A program made the translations under genes and the position numbers. DNA of 5,474 nt. Origin: Candidatus Bathyarchaeota archaeon (lineage in GTDB: Archaea > Thermoproteota > Bathyarchaeia > Bathyarchaeales > DTEX01). Below the pieces are notes generated by a model, which saw nothing but the letters and a program-made list of their open reading frames with translations, made no database searches and had not been told where the DNA came from. Shown here piece after piece: positions 1 through 4,611 of the stretch (position 1 is the first letter of the stretch; every line of letters starts with the position of its first letter). The stretch covers positions 1 through 5,474 of the forward strand of contig JAGGZB010000058.1 of assembly GCA_021162225.1 (NCBI GenBank). The letters run 5' to 3'.

Positions 1-250
1 CCTCCTTCCTAGTTCTCTTCAGGGTTTTACAGGCAAGGAAAATCTCGTCCCTATACTCTTTCATCCAAGGTCTAAGCCTGACCTCCGCTTCCCCATAAGT
101 GGGAGCCACGTCGAAGTGATTAACTCCGTGGGAGAGGGCGAGATCGATTATTCTGTCCGCTTCTTTCTGCGGAACTCTACCAAATGCAACGCAGCCTAAA
201 GTAACTATGCTACTCATGTGTCCAGTCTTTCCAAGCATTCTCTTTTCCAT
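1..250 (-). CDS. Aldo/keto reductase, N-terminal part (runs off left edge)
   Basis: Reading the minus strand from the ATG at 250 gives 83 residues that begin MEKRMLGKTGHMSSIVTLGC and continue open to the window edge. This is the start of the (beta/alpha)8 NAD(P)H-dependent aldo/keto reductase family, which reduces carbonyl groups in the cytoplasm. Visible family marks are the first-strand LG motif at residues 18-19, the segment HFDVAPTYGEAE (45-56) with the catalytic Asp47 and Tyr52, and Lys75 in FLACKT, three of the four catalytic tetrad residues. The fourth, a His, would lie beyond the edge. A GGGTG ribosome site at 258-262, seven bases upstream, supports the start. The substrate cannot be told. 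It is divergent from trpS, and nothing links the two functionally. Confidence 0.9.
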   Translation of the reverse strand, partial: MEKRMLGKTGHMSSIVTLGCVAFGRVPQKEADRIIDLALSHGVNHFDVAPTYGEAEVRLRPWMKEYRDEIFLACKTLKRTRKE

Positions 251-257
251 TAATAAG

Positions 258-295
258 CACCCTTATTAAGAATATGATCCCACGTTTTTAAACGT
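258..295 (-). promoter_or_regulatory. Promoter, ribosome site and palindrome before aldo/keto reductase
   Basis: On the minus strand a TTTAAAAAC stretch (about 284-292) is a TATA-box candidate centred 38 bp before the ATG at 250. This would give a leader of about 12 bases holding the GGGTG site at 258-262. The TATA candidate lies inside a palindrome, ACGTTT-TT-AAACGT at 282-295, whose arms match 6/6, so a dimeric regulator could bind over it. The TATA call is by eye only. Confidence 0.4.
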
Positions 296-310
296 AATAA
301 GGCTGGATTA

Positions 311-361
311 AATTTATATTGGAGACGTGCTCTTCATGATGCCGTGGCTGCCTAGAGGTGA
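311..361 (+). promoter_or_regulatory. trpS promoter and ribosome binding site
   Basis: AATTTATATT at 311-320 is a good archaeal TATA box and predicts a transcript start near 341. GAGGTGA at 355-361 is a strong Shine-Dalgarno match with seven bases to the ATG at 369, which fixes the trpS start. A tandem in-frame stop pair, TAA TGA, occupies 363-368 directly before that ATG, so no upstream in-frame start is possible. Confidence 0.6.
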
Positions 362-365
362 CTAA
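336..365 (+). other. Nine-codon reading frame with Trp codon before trpS
   Basis: ATG at 336 (or the adjacent ATG at 339) opens a frame reading MMPWLPRGD and closing with TAA at 363-365. It is in the same frame as trpS and ends three bases before its start codon. Codon four is TGG (Trp). The predicted transcript start near 341 is too uncertain to say whether this ATG is on the message. The frame also contains the trpS ribosome site, so a ribosome translating it would cover that site. It may be chance, as it is very short. Confidence 0.2.
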
Positions 366-368
366 TGA

Positions 369-1499
369 ATGGCTGGCGACGATGAGGAGATGATCGTTAC
401 TCCTTGGGAGGTTGCGGGAAGGATAGATTATAGCCGTCTCATAAAGGAGTTCGGCACGCAGCCGATAACCAAGGATCTCCTGAAGAGAATAGAGAAGCAT
501 GCTGGCACGCTGCATTTGCAGCTTAGAAGGGGATTATTCTTCTCCCATAGGGATTTAGACTGGATTCTTGACATGTACGAGTCAGGTATAAGATTTGTCC
601 TCTATACTGGGAGGGGTCCTTCCGGCCCAGTTCATATAGGACACATGATCCCTTGGATATTCACGAAACATCTCCAAGATGTTTTCGGGTCGAAACTATA
701 CTTTCAGATGACCGATGACGAGAAGTTCCTCATCAACCCGGACTTCACGCTCGAAAAAACTAGGAACTTCGCCTATGACAACGCTCTTGACGTGATAGCA
801 GTTGGATTTGATGCAAAGAAGACAAAGATAATCATGGATGTTGAAGATGCAGAGATAATCTACAGGATAGCCTTGAAAGTTGCGAAGAAGATAACTTTCT
901 CAACCATCAAGGCTGCGTTCGGCTTAACTGAGAGCTCGAATATAGGCATAATCTTCTTCCCAGCCATTCAGGCGGTTCCATGCTTTCTAGAAAGCGAGCT
1001 CACCGGCGAGAATGTGCCTTGCCTAATTCCCGCAGCGATAGACCAAGATCCATACTGGAGAATCACCCGCGACGTCGCCCCTAAACTCGGATACTTCAAG
1101 CCAGCTCAGATACACTGTAAATTTCTCCCTGGACTTGGAAAGGGAGGAAAGATGTCTGCCTCCATGCCGGAGACATGCATATTCACAACGGATCCCCCAG
1201 AGGTTGTTGAGAGAAAGATATGGAACGCCTTCACAGGCGGGAAGCCGACAATTAAGGAGCATAAGCTCCACGGAGGAGACCCCTCAATCTGTCCGGTCTA
1301 CTACTATGATTACTATCTCTTCGAGGAAGACGATGACAAGCTTAATGAGACATATATGAAGTGCAGGAATGGAGAGCTTCTCTGCGGAGACCACAAGATC
1401 ATGCTTGCCGAGAAAGTGAAGAAGTTCCTGAAGGAACATCAGAAGAAACGGGAAAAAGCAAAGGATAAGCTAGATGATTACTTATTCAAGAAGAAGTAG
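369..1499 (+). CDS. trpS: Tryptophanyl-tRNA synthetase (archaeal/eukaryotic type)
   Basis: The 376-residue product charges tRNA-Trp with tryptophan using ATP, in the cytoplasm. It is a class Ic synthetase. The N-terminal TPWEVAGRIDYSRLIKEFG (11-29) is characteristic of archaeal TrpRS. The HIGH signature is HIGH at 89-92 within GPSGPVHIGHMIP, the KMSKS-type loop is KMSAS at 261-265, and QDPYWRITRDVA (226-237) belongs to the active-site domain of the TrpRS/TyrRS group. The C-terminal third carries the HAFTGG-like segment NAFTGGKPT (286-294) and ends in a Lys-rich helix, consistent with the alpha-helical anticodon-binding domain. Length fits the archaeal family, and there are no breaks. The ATG is supported by GAGGTGA seven bases upstream and by in-frame stops immediately before it. 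Its own promoter precedes it, and the next gene, tRNA-Gln, lies 67 bp downstream. Confidence 0.96.
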   Translation: MAGDDEEMIVTPWEVAGRIDYSRLIKEFGTQPITKDLLKRIEKHAGTLHLQLRRGLFFSHRDLDWILDMYESGIRFVLYTGRGPSGPVHIGHMIPWIFTKHLQDVFGSKLYFQMTDDEKFLINPDFTLEKTRNFAYDNALDVIAVGFDAKKTKIIMDVEDAEIIYRIALKVAKKITFSTIKAAFGLTESSNIGIIFFPAIQAVPCFLESELTGENVPCLIPAAIDQDPYWRITRDVAPKLGYFKPAQIHCKFLPGLGKGGKMSASMPETCIFTTDPPEVVERKIWNAFTGGKPTIKEHKLHGGDPSICPVYYYDYYLFEEDDDKLNETYMKCRNGELLCGDHKIMLAEKVKKFLKEHQKKREKAKDKLDDYLFKKK

Positions 1500-1525
1500 A
1501 TGCCCTCAACCATGAAAACAAAATA

Positions 1526-1550
1526 AAATTAATATCAAAGACTTTTATTT
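1526..1550 (+). promoter_or_regulatory. AT-rich promoter region of tRNA-Gln
   Basis: The gap between trpS and the tRNA is strongly AT-rich. TTAATAT at 1529-1535 would place a transcript start near 1559, eight bases before the mature tRNA 5' end. ACTTTTATTT at 1541-1550 is another TATA-like stretch but sits rather close. Which one is used cannot be decided from sequence. Confidence 0.3.
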
Positions 1551-1566
1551 GAATGAATATTAGTGA

Positions 1567-1642
1567 AGCCCGGTGGTGTAGCGGACAAGCATAGCGGGCT
1601 TTGGACCCGCTGACGAGAGTTCGAATCTCTCCCGGGCTACCA
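1567..1642 (+). tRNA. tRNA-Gln (anticodon TTG), CCA encoded
   Basis: A full cloverleaf folds. The acceptor AGCCCGG (1567-1573) pairs with CCGGGCT (1632-1638), followed by discriminator A1639 and encoded CCA 1640-1642. The D stem is GTGT/GCAT, and the anticodon stem GCGGG/CCCGC closes the loop CTTTGGA (1599-1605) with anticodon TTG at 1601-1603, which reads CAA/CAG glutamine codons. The variable loop is four bases and the T arm is GAGAG-TTCGAAT-CTCTC (1615-1631). No intron is present. The last 18 bases recur at 2527-2544, so this gene appears to be the integration site of an element on its 3' side, which left the tRNA intact. Confidence 0.97.
1625..1642 (+). repeat. Left attachment-site repeat (tRNA-Gln 3' end)
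   Basis: These are the last 18 bases of the tRNA-Gln gene, from the end of the T loop through CCA. They match 2527-2544 at 17 of 18 positions in the same orientation. Archaeal integrative elements commonly recombine at tRNA 3' ends and rebuild the gene on one side, leaving a partial copy on the other. The match is short compared with typical sites, so the ends may have eroded. Confidence 0.6.
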
Positions 1643-1791
1643 CCTTTCTTGAAAATGGGCAGTTTTCTATTTTTTTCTCGCTTTCCAAGCGTATTAATAC
1701 CATGCTCAAGGAGCAGTCTGATCAGCTTGGAAATACTTAGCCCTCTTCTCTTCGCCTGTTCGCGCGTTCTCTCTAATACATTTTTGTTCAT
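1643..1791 (-). pseudogene. Ribbon-helix-helix-like or integrase N-terminal remnant entering tRNA-Gln
   Basis: From the ATG at 1791 the minus strand encodes about 49 residues before reaching the tRNA. The part LERTREQAKRRGLSISKLIR (residues 6-25), followed by LLLEHGINTLGK, looks like the two helices of a ribbon-helix-helix fold, with the usual GLSxSxLIR turn. The beta strand normally preceding them is missing or falls in the unstarted codons upstream (VGKLSR, preceded by a stop). The frame stays open through the whole tRNA in antisense, giving SPGEIRTLVSGSKA, and on to 1486. A real protein is unlikely to end that way, so the downstream half was probably replaced at integration. Two readings fit: a truncated RHH regulator, or an int(N)-type fragment of a partitioned integrase. 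It is divergent from the toxin-antitoxin genes by about 40-60 bp. Family assignment is tentative. Confidence 0.4.
1670..1676 (+). terminator. T-run downstream of tRNA-Gln
   Basis: Seven consecutive T residues, preceded by further T-rich sequence (1663-1669), lie about 28 bases past the CCA end. Archaeal RNA polymerase stops at such T-tracts without needing a hairpin. The tract lies just inside the putative element, so it may not be the tRNA's original terminator. Confidence 0.4.
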
Positions 1792-1852
1792 TCGCGATAA
1801 CTTACCAACATCCTATGAGAAGATTAATTAGGTGGGTTGGAGAGGTATACTA

Positions 1853-2068
1853 TTGGTGCCAGCTTTGGATGAATCTGTTGTTATACCCAAAGATCTATTA
1901 AGGGATCTTTATATCGGACTGGTTAAGGTTGAAGAAGTCCTTGCGACACTTGAGGAATTGTTCGACAAGGAAGGCCTACAAAGAATAAAGAAAGCTGAGA
2001 AGGAGTATAAAGAAGGGGAATACATAACTGTACATGACAGTAGCGAAATTAAGGAACTTATTGAATAA
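1853..2068 (+). CDS. RelB-type antitoxin (archaeal)
   Basis: This is a small acidic protein, predicted to bind and neutralise the RelE-like toxin encoded 10 bp downstream and probably to repress the pair's promoter. The middle, VEEVLATLEELFDKEGLQRI, is helical, and the C-terminal tail KKAEKEYKEGEYITV followed by an acidic end is typical of archaeal RelB partners, where the tail wraps the toxin. The stretch SVVIPKDLLRDLY is a plausible N-terminal dimerisation segment. Start choice is uncertain. GTG at 1832 gives 78 residues but has no ribosome site. GAGGT at 1842-1846 is well placed for TTG 1853 (six bases) or GTG 1856 (nine bases), giving 71 or 70 residues, and I prefer these. The frame is intact. 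Assignment rests on the tail pattern and the pairing, as antitoxins are poorly conserved. Confidence 0.7.
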   Translation: MVPALDESVVIPKDLLRDLYIGLVKVEEVLATLEELFDKEGLQRIKKAEKEYKEGEYITVHDSSEIKELIE

Positions 2069-2078
2069 GTGAAAATTC

Positions 2079-2333
2079 TTGACCTATAAAGCTGCTTTAA
2101 CCAAGAATTTCCTTAGAGAATTAAAGAATCTTCCTGAAGATATAAGAGAACGGGTATTAAAGGCTATAGATAATGTACTTGCTAGTCCTTTTCTCGGCGT
2201 TAAGTTGCGAGGCGATCTTGAAGGGTTCTGGAGATGGAGAGTAGGTAAATACAGAATCATATACATAATTAATCATGAGTCTAAACTTGTTATCTTTTTA
2301 GATGTGGGTCTTAGAAAGGCAATCTATAAGTAG
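2079..2333 (+). CDS. RelE/ParE-superfamily toxin
   Basis: The 84-residue product fits the RelE mRNA-interferase fold: an N-terminal strand MTYKAALTKNFLREL, two helices with PEDIRERVLKAI (19-30), SPFLGVKLRGDLEG (36-49), and the hallmark strands WRWRVGKYRIIYII (51-64) and IFLDVGLRKAIYK (72-84). In the family, basic residues such as Lys16, Arg44, Arg52 and Arg54 bind or cut ribosome-bound mRNA. Many archaeal relatives have GHR where this one has GLR (77-79), so the usual His is Leu. The only in-frame start is TTG 2079, because a stop lies at 2070-2072. A GTGA ribosome site at 2069-2072 is six bases away. It is translated with the antitoxin as one operon. The frame is whole and shows no decay, unlike its surroundings. 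Confidence 0.85.
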   Translation: MTYKAALTKNFLRELKNLPEDIRERVLKAIDNVLASPFLGVKLRGDLEGFWRWRVGKYRIIYIINHESKLVIFLDVGLRKAIYK

Positions 2334-2341
2334 ATTCTACA

Positions 2342-2357
2342 TCCTCTTTAACGAGGA
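2342..2357 (+). other. Small hairpin after toxin gene
   Basis: TCCTC (2342-2346) and GAGGA (2353-2357) form a five-pair stem with a six-base loop nine bases past the toxin stop codon. It could mark the 3' end of the relBE message, though no strong T-run follows directly. Archaeal termination does not depend on hairpins, so the role is unproven. Confidence 0.25.
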
Positions 2358-2526
2358 AGATGAAATATTAATGTAACCTGAAGCAAGAGTTACGCTTTCA
2401 ACAATATGTTCACGTTATCTAAGTGACAGACAAATATTAAGTATCTTTTTGGTTCATTTTCAGCTCAATCTTGCTAAGAAACTGCCTAAGTTTTGCTTTT
2501 TTCAAGAAATCTAAACGGAAATGGTC

Positions 2527-2544
2527 ATCTCTCCCGGACTACCA
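2527..2544 (+). repeat. Right attachment-site repeat (partial tRNA-Gln copy)
   Basis: This is an 18-base copy of the tRNA-Gln 3' end including CCA, identical except that A2538 replaces G1636. The preceding sequence does not resemble a tRNA, so it is not a decayed whole tRNA gene. The change would break the third acceptor pair, as expected for an unselected copy. A 17/18 match in the same orientation within 1 kb is very unlikely by chance. Confidence 0.6.
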
Positions 2545-2609
2545 AAAAATGTTATTTGAATAATGAGAAAAAAATGCATTTATTTTGATATGTAAGGTGA
2601 TTTTATTCA

Positions 2610-2685
2610 TCTAAAAGCGATGATAACGATCTTCTGCTTCATCCCATGCAAGCATCCAGCGAGCATCTCGTTCTCGTCTTTTAGA
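2610..2685. other. Long inverted repeat around a GC-richer island
   Basis: TCTAAAAG (2610-2617) and CTTTTAGA (2678-2685) are perfect 8-bp arms. The stem extends inward as CGA (2618-2620) with TCG (2674-2676) past one bulged T. Inside is a second hairpin, GCGAG-CAT-CTCGT (2659-2671). The enclosed sequence is about half G+C against roughly a quarter in the flank on its left, which in AT-rich archaeal intergenic DNA can mark a structured RNA. The minus strand also carries a 39-codon frame, GTG 2726 to TGA 2607, reading LKDENEMLAGCLHGMK in its middle. I cannot choose between RNA, tiny gene and gene remnant. Confidence 0.25.
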
Positions 2686-2768
2686 AATAGTCTCCGAAAA
2701 ATTCTCTGATTATCACCATTTTTCACTAAAAAGCATTAAACTCAAACTGCAACATTTGAATATTAGAC

Positions 2769-3077
2769 TCAATGTTTTTCAATTCTTTCAATCAGGAAAA
2801 TCACTGGTCTAAAGCCATCTGTGCAACACGTAACCATTTTCACTGGTCCTCCGCGAGCTATGCCCCAAACCATCTTTTGTATATCAGCCCATGCCCAGCC
2901 GCAGAATCCTGAAGGGCATTCCCACGGCGTATGTTTAGACACCACCCAAGACTGCCCTTCCCTAAATTTTTGACACGGTCCCCAAGCAGAAGGGTTATCT
3001 GTATATTTATTTACCAAATCCTTATGGAAGAGCCTTTTTAATACGGTAATTTTGACATCGTATTTTTCGGGGAACAC
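2769..3077 (-). CDS. TIGR04076 family small cysteine-rich protein
   Basis: The 102-residue product matches the pattern of the TIGR04076 family, found mainly in anaerobes and of unknown biochemical role. Visible marks are an N-terminal strand KYDVKITVLKRLFHKDL (5-21), DNPSAWGPC (27-35), FREGQ (38-42), the signature CPSGFCGWAWADIQK (54-68) and the C-terminal CCTDGFRPVIFLIERI (84-99). Cysteines 35, 54, 59, 84 and 85 suggest a metal site or redox role, which is inference. The frame is open upstream to an ATG at 3275, but that extension is low-complexity and unlike the family. GTG 3077 starts just before the conserved strand and has GAGGTGG at 3085-3091, seven bases away, so I take it as the start. 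It lies 331 bp downstream of the Lrp gene on the same strand and is likely transcribed separately. Confidence 0.85.
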   Translation of the reverse strand: MFPEKYDVKITVLKRLFHKDLVNKYTDNPSAWGPCQKFREGQSWVVSKHTPWECPSGFCGWAWADIQKMVWGIARGGPVKMVTCCTDGFRPVIFLIERIEKH

Positions 3078-3408
3078 CTCAAAGCCACCTCGAACATACT
3101 TTAAATTAACAACGATTTTTGTTTTATTATGAAGTAAATTATTTCTTTCTGTCTTCTTCTTTTTTTGTATGTAGTGTTGGAAAACGGTGTTCTCCACGTT
3201 CAAAAAAGGCTTTCGAGAGCAATATACGTCCAAAACCATGAAGAATATCACAAAAAGAACTCGTGATGAAGACATTCATCTATAACATGCTTATTAAACC
3301 TGCAAGCAAGCTTCAACTCTTCTTTTTTATTAATGGCCTTATGAGTAGTAGAATTATGAAGAAATCCATCATGAGCCCCATCAAATATTTCTTCTTTAAG
3401 AAAATCAT
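3078..3408. other. 331-bp AT-rich gap between TIGR04076 and Lrp genes
   Basis: Beyond the TIGR04076 promoter I see no supported gene. Several reading frames are open because of the base composition. One on the minus strand ends at 3248 and spans about 54 codons (with EIFDGAHDGF and INKKEELKLACRF), but it has no start codon and no family I recognise. A pyrimidine tract with seven T residues at 3160-3166 lies inside. Confidence 0.6.
3085..3130 (-). promoter_or_regulatory. Promoter and ribosome site of the TIGR04076 gene
   Basis: GAGGTGG (complement of 3085-3091) is a near-perfect ribosome site that decides in favour of GTG 3077. The minus-strand stretch ATAATAAAA (complement of 3122-3130) is a TATA candidate that predicts a start near 3100, giving a leader of about 23 bases that includes the ribosome site. 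A second AT-rich stretch at 3099-3107 is too close to be used with that site. Confidence 0.45.
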
Positions 3409-3831
3409 TTACTTAATTTTCTCTAGTATTATTGCTGGGCAAACTCTTGTTATTCCCTCAAGCTTCTTTAATGCTTCTACGAATTTTGTAAGTTCTTTTG
3501 TGTCCCTAAACCAGCACTCGATAATGAACATGTGATCGCCGCTTGTGGAGTATAGGTTTATTATTTCGCTCATATTCTTGAGTCTTTCTAAGGTTGAGAT
3601 ATAATATTCTGGCTTCACATCGATTCCTATGAAGACATCTATTTCAAATCCTATCTTCTTCGGGTCGACATCTATAGTGTACTTCCTTATTACTCCATCC
3701 TTTTCCAGTTTCCTTATTCTCTTTCTTATGGCTGTCTCACTTACTCCCAGAGCCTTCGCTATCTTCAGAAATGGTATTCTGGAATTCTTCCTGAGAATTT
3801 TCAGCAGTTCTAAGTTTGAAATTCGAACCAT
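3409..3831 (-). CDS. Lrp/AsnC family transcriptional regulator
   Basis: The 140-residue protein has the two-domain Lrp layout. The N-terminal winged helix (about 5-55) carries the helix-turn-helix FLKIAKALGVSETAIRKRIR (21-40) and KLEKDGVIRKYT, as in family members. The C-terminal RAM-type alpha/beta domain (about 65-138) includes DVFIGIDVKPEY (65-76), STSGDHMFIIECWFRD (95-110) with the Gly-Asp turn, and the closing strand TRVCPAIILEKIK. It should form dimers or larger rings that bind DNA, often tuned by amino acids or other small ligands. Length is normal and the frame intact. It is divergent from the peroxiredoxin operon across 63 bp, so it is the obvious candidate to control both itself and that operon. 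That is inferred from position. No ribosome site precedes the ATG and the TATA core is about 25 bp away, so the message is probably leaderless. The ligand is not predictable. Confidence 0.93.
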   Translation of the reverse strand: MVRISNLELLKILRKNSRIPFLKIAKALGVSETAIRKRIRKLEKDGVIRKYTIDVDPKKIGFEIDVFIGIDVKPEYYISTLERLKNMSEIINLYSTSGDHMFIIECWFRDTKELTKFVEALKKLEGITRVCPAIILEKIK

Positions 3832-3894
3832 AATATTTAATTATTTTCATAAATATATAAGTTTATTAAATCAAAAAGTTATGGATGTGAATAT
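3832..3894. promoter_or_regulatory. Shared divergent promoter of lrp and the peroxiredoxin operon
   Basis: The whole gap is AT-rich with a single strong TATA core, AAATATATAAG at 3851-3861, whose TATATA (3854-3859) reads the same on both strands. It lies about 25 bp from the Lrp ATG at 3831 and about 25 bp from 3881 on the other side. This predicts a leaderless lrp message and a 12-14 base leader for the peroxiredoxin gene holding a GTGA site (3887-3890), four bases before ATG 3895. ATTTAAT (3835-3841) and ATTAAAT (3865-3871) form a loose inverted repeat around the core, a possible operator, but in DNA this AT-rich the match means little. Confidence 0.55.
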
Positions 3895-4569
3895 ATGACG
3901 GAAGTTTTAGCCAGCAGACTTCCCCTGCTAGGGGAGAAAATCCCAAGCTTCAAAGCCCAGACAACAAGGGGGGCCATAAGCTTCCCAGAGGACTACAAGG
4001 GAAGATGGGTTGTACTCTACTCTCATCCAGCAGATTTCACACCTGTCTGCACAAGCGAGTTCGTAGCCTTCCAAGAAAGGTATGAAGAATTTAAGAAGCT
4101 AAATTGCGAGCTGATTGGTCTCAGTATAGACCAAGTTTTCAGCCATATAAAATGGGTTGAATGGATAAAGGAGAAGTTAAACATTGAGATAAAGTTTCCA
4201 ATAATAGCCGACGACACGGGAAAGATAGCTAAGCTGCTGGGCATGATACATCCAGGCAAGGGTGCCAATACTGTCAGAGCTGTTTTCATCATAGATCCGG
4301 ATGGAATCATAAGAGCGATGCTCTACTATCCGCAGGAGCTCGGTAGAAATATGGATGAGATACTTAGAATGGTGAAGGCCTTACAGATATCGGACAACTA
4401 CGGAGTTGCCATGCCCGCGAACTGGCCTAATAATGAGCTTATAGGTGACAATATTATAATTCCGCCGGCAATGGATGAAGACACTGCAAGGGAGAGGCTC
4501 AGAAGCGCCGAGGCTGGAGAGATCAAATGTTTTGATTGGTGGTTCTGCTATAAGAAAATTGAAGAGTGA
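3895..4569 (+). CDS. Peroxiredoxin, archaeal Prx6/AhpC type
   Basis: The 224-residue enzyme reduces hydrogen peroxide and organic peroxides with thiol electrons, in the cytoplasm. The thioredoxin-fold core shows SHPADFTPVCTSEF (43-56) with peroxidatic Cys52, Thr49 and Pro45 of the PxxxTxxC motif, and the active-site Arg128 in NTVRAVFIIDPDG. The C-terminal extension carries MPANWPNN (173-180) and two further cysteines, Cys212 and Cys218, in KCFDWWFCYK. This is the three-cysteine arrangement of the Aeropyrum pernix thioredoxin peroxidase group, where the C-terminal pair resolves the oxidised cysteine and the protein builds decameric rings. Cys71 is extra. Start ATG 3895 has a GTGA site, and an in-frame extension upstream is not supported. 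It is the first gene of an operon with rubrerythrin 27-42 bp downstream, and divergent from the Lrp regulator. Confidence 0.95.
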   Translation: MTEVLASRLPLLGEKIPSFKAQTTRGAISFPEDYKGRWVVLYSHPADFTPVCTSEFVAFQERYEEFKKLNCELIGLSIDQVFSHIKWVEWIKEKLNIEIKFPIIADDTGKIAKLLGMIHPGKGANTVRAVFIIDPDGIIRAMLYYPQELGRNMDEILRMVKALQISDNYGVAMPANWPNNELIGDNIIIPPAMDEDTARERLRSAEAGEIKCFDWWFCYKKIEE

Positions 4570-4611
4570 ATAGTTAGAAATCTTTGAATAGGATATGTGG
4601 AGGAATCAGGC

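Larger units (their letters stand above)
1643..2544. mobile_element. Footprint of a small integrated element in tRNA-Gln
   Basis: The segment lies between the intact tRNA-Gln and a second copy of its 3' end. It holds a relBE-type toxin-antitoxin pair, a typical passenger and maintenance cassette of mobile elements, and a truncated minus-strand reading frame that enters the tRNA in antisense, as the N-terminal piece of an SSV-type integrase gene does after integration. No recognisable integrase catalytic domain (Arg...HxxR...Tyr) is left, and only about 200 bp lie between the toxin gene and the right repeat, so if this was a full element most of it has been deleted. The alternative is a tRNA-end duplication unrelated to integration. 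Confidence 0.5.
2334..2768. other. 435-bp stretch without a convincing gene
   Basis: I find no recognisable gene here. It holds the hairpin after relE, the right tRNA-end repeat at 2527-2544 and a GC-richer island at about 2610-2685. On the minus strand after the right repeat, a frame of about 30 codons reads FRLDFLKKAKLRQFLSKIEL before a stop. This is where the C-terminal part of a partitioned integrase would begin, but it shows no recognisable motif and is not in the same frame as the antisense reading of the left repeat. The rest is AT-rich. Confidence 0.6.

Noticed and set aside
1601..1831. Plus-strand 76-codon frame starting inside the tRNA
   Set aside because: It starts in the tRNA anticodon loop and its protein is low-complexity, a by-product of the opposite-strand frame.
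2461..2544. C-terminal integrase piece after the right tRNA-end repeat on the minus strand
   Set aside because: In the frame continuous with the att reading it stops after about ten codons. The alternative frame is about 30 codons without any tyrosine-recombinase motif.
2617..2708. Possible box C/D guide RNA (GCGATGA at 2617, CTGA at 2705)
   Set aside because: Box C has a mismatch at a key position, the boxes are over 80 bases apart, no internal D'/C' pair is visible and there is no terminal stem.
3078..3275. 66-residue N-terminal extension of the TIGR04076 protein back to an ATG at 3275
   Set aside because: The extension is low-complexity, Lys-rich and unlike the family, while GTG 3077 begins at the conserved strand and has a perfect ribosome site at 3085-3091.
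3248..3412. Minus-strand frame of about 54 codons following the Lrp stop codon
   Set aside because: It has no start codon and no recognisable motif, and such lengths arise by chance in DNA this AT-rich. An overlapping ATG frame of 31 codons right after the Lrp stop is equally unsupported.
3263..3535. Plus-strand 90-codon frame between the TIGR04076 and Lrp genes
   Set aside because: Its last 127 bases are antisense to the well-supported Lrp gene and the rest is AT-rich with Phe/Ile/Lys bias; no family pattern or ribosome site.
3881..3898. Five-codon frame MDVNI overlapping the peroxiredoxin start (ATGA overlap)
   Set aside because: Too short to support. The predicted transcript start falls on its ATG, so it may not be translated, and it is easily explained by chance.
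4597..4611. GTG 4597 as the rubrerythrin start
   Set aside because: The GGAGG site at 4599-4603 would be inside the gene, and TTG 4612 is correctly spaced and matches where the conserved sequence begins.
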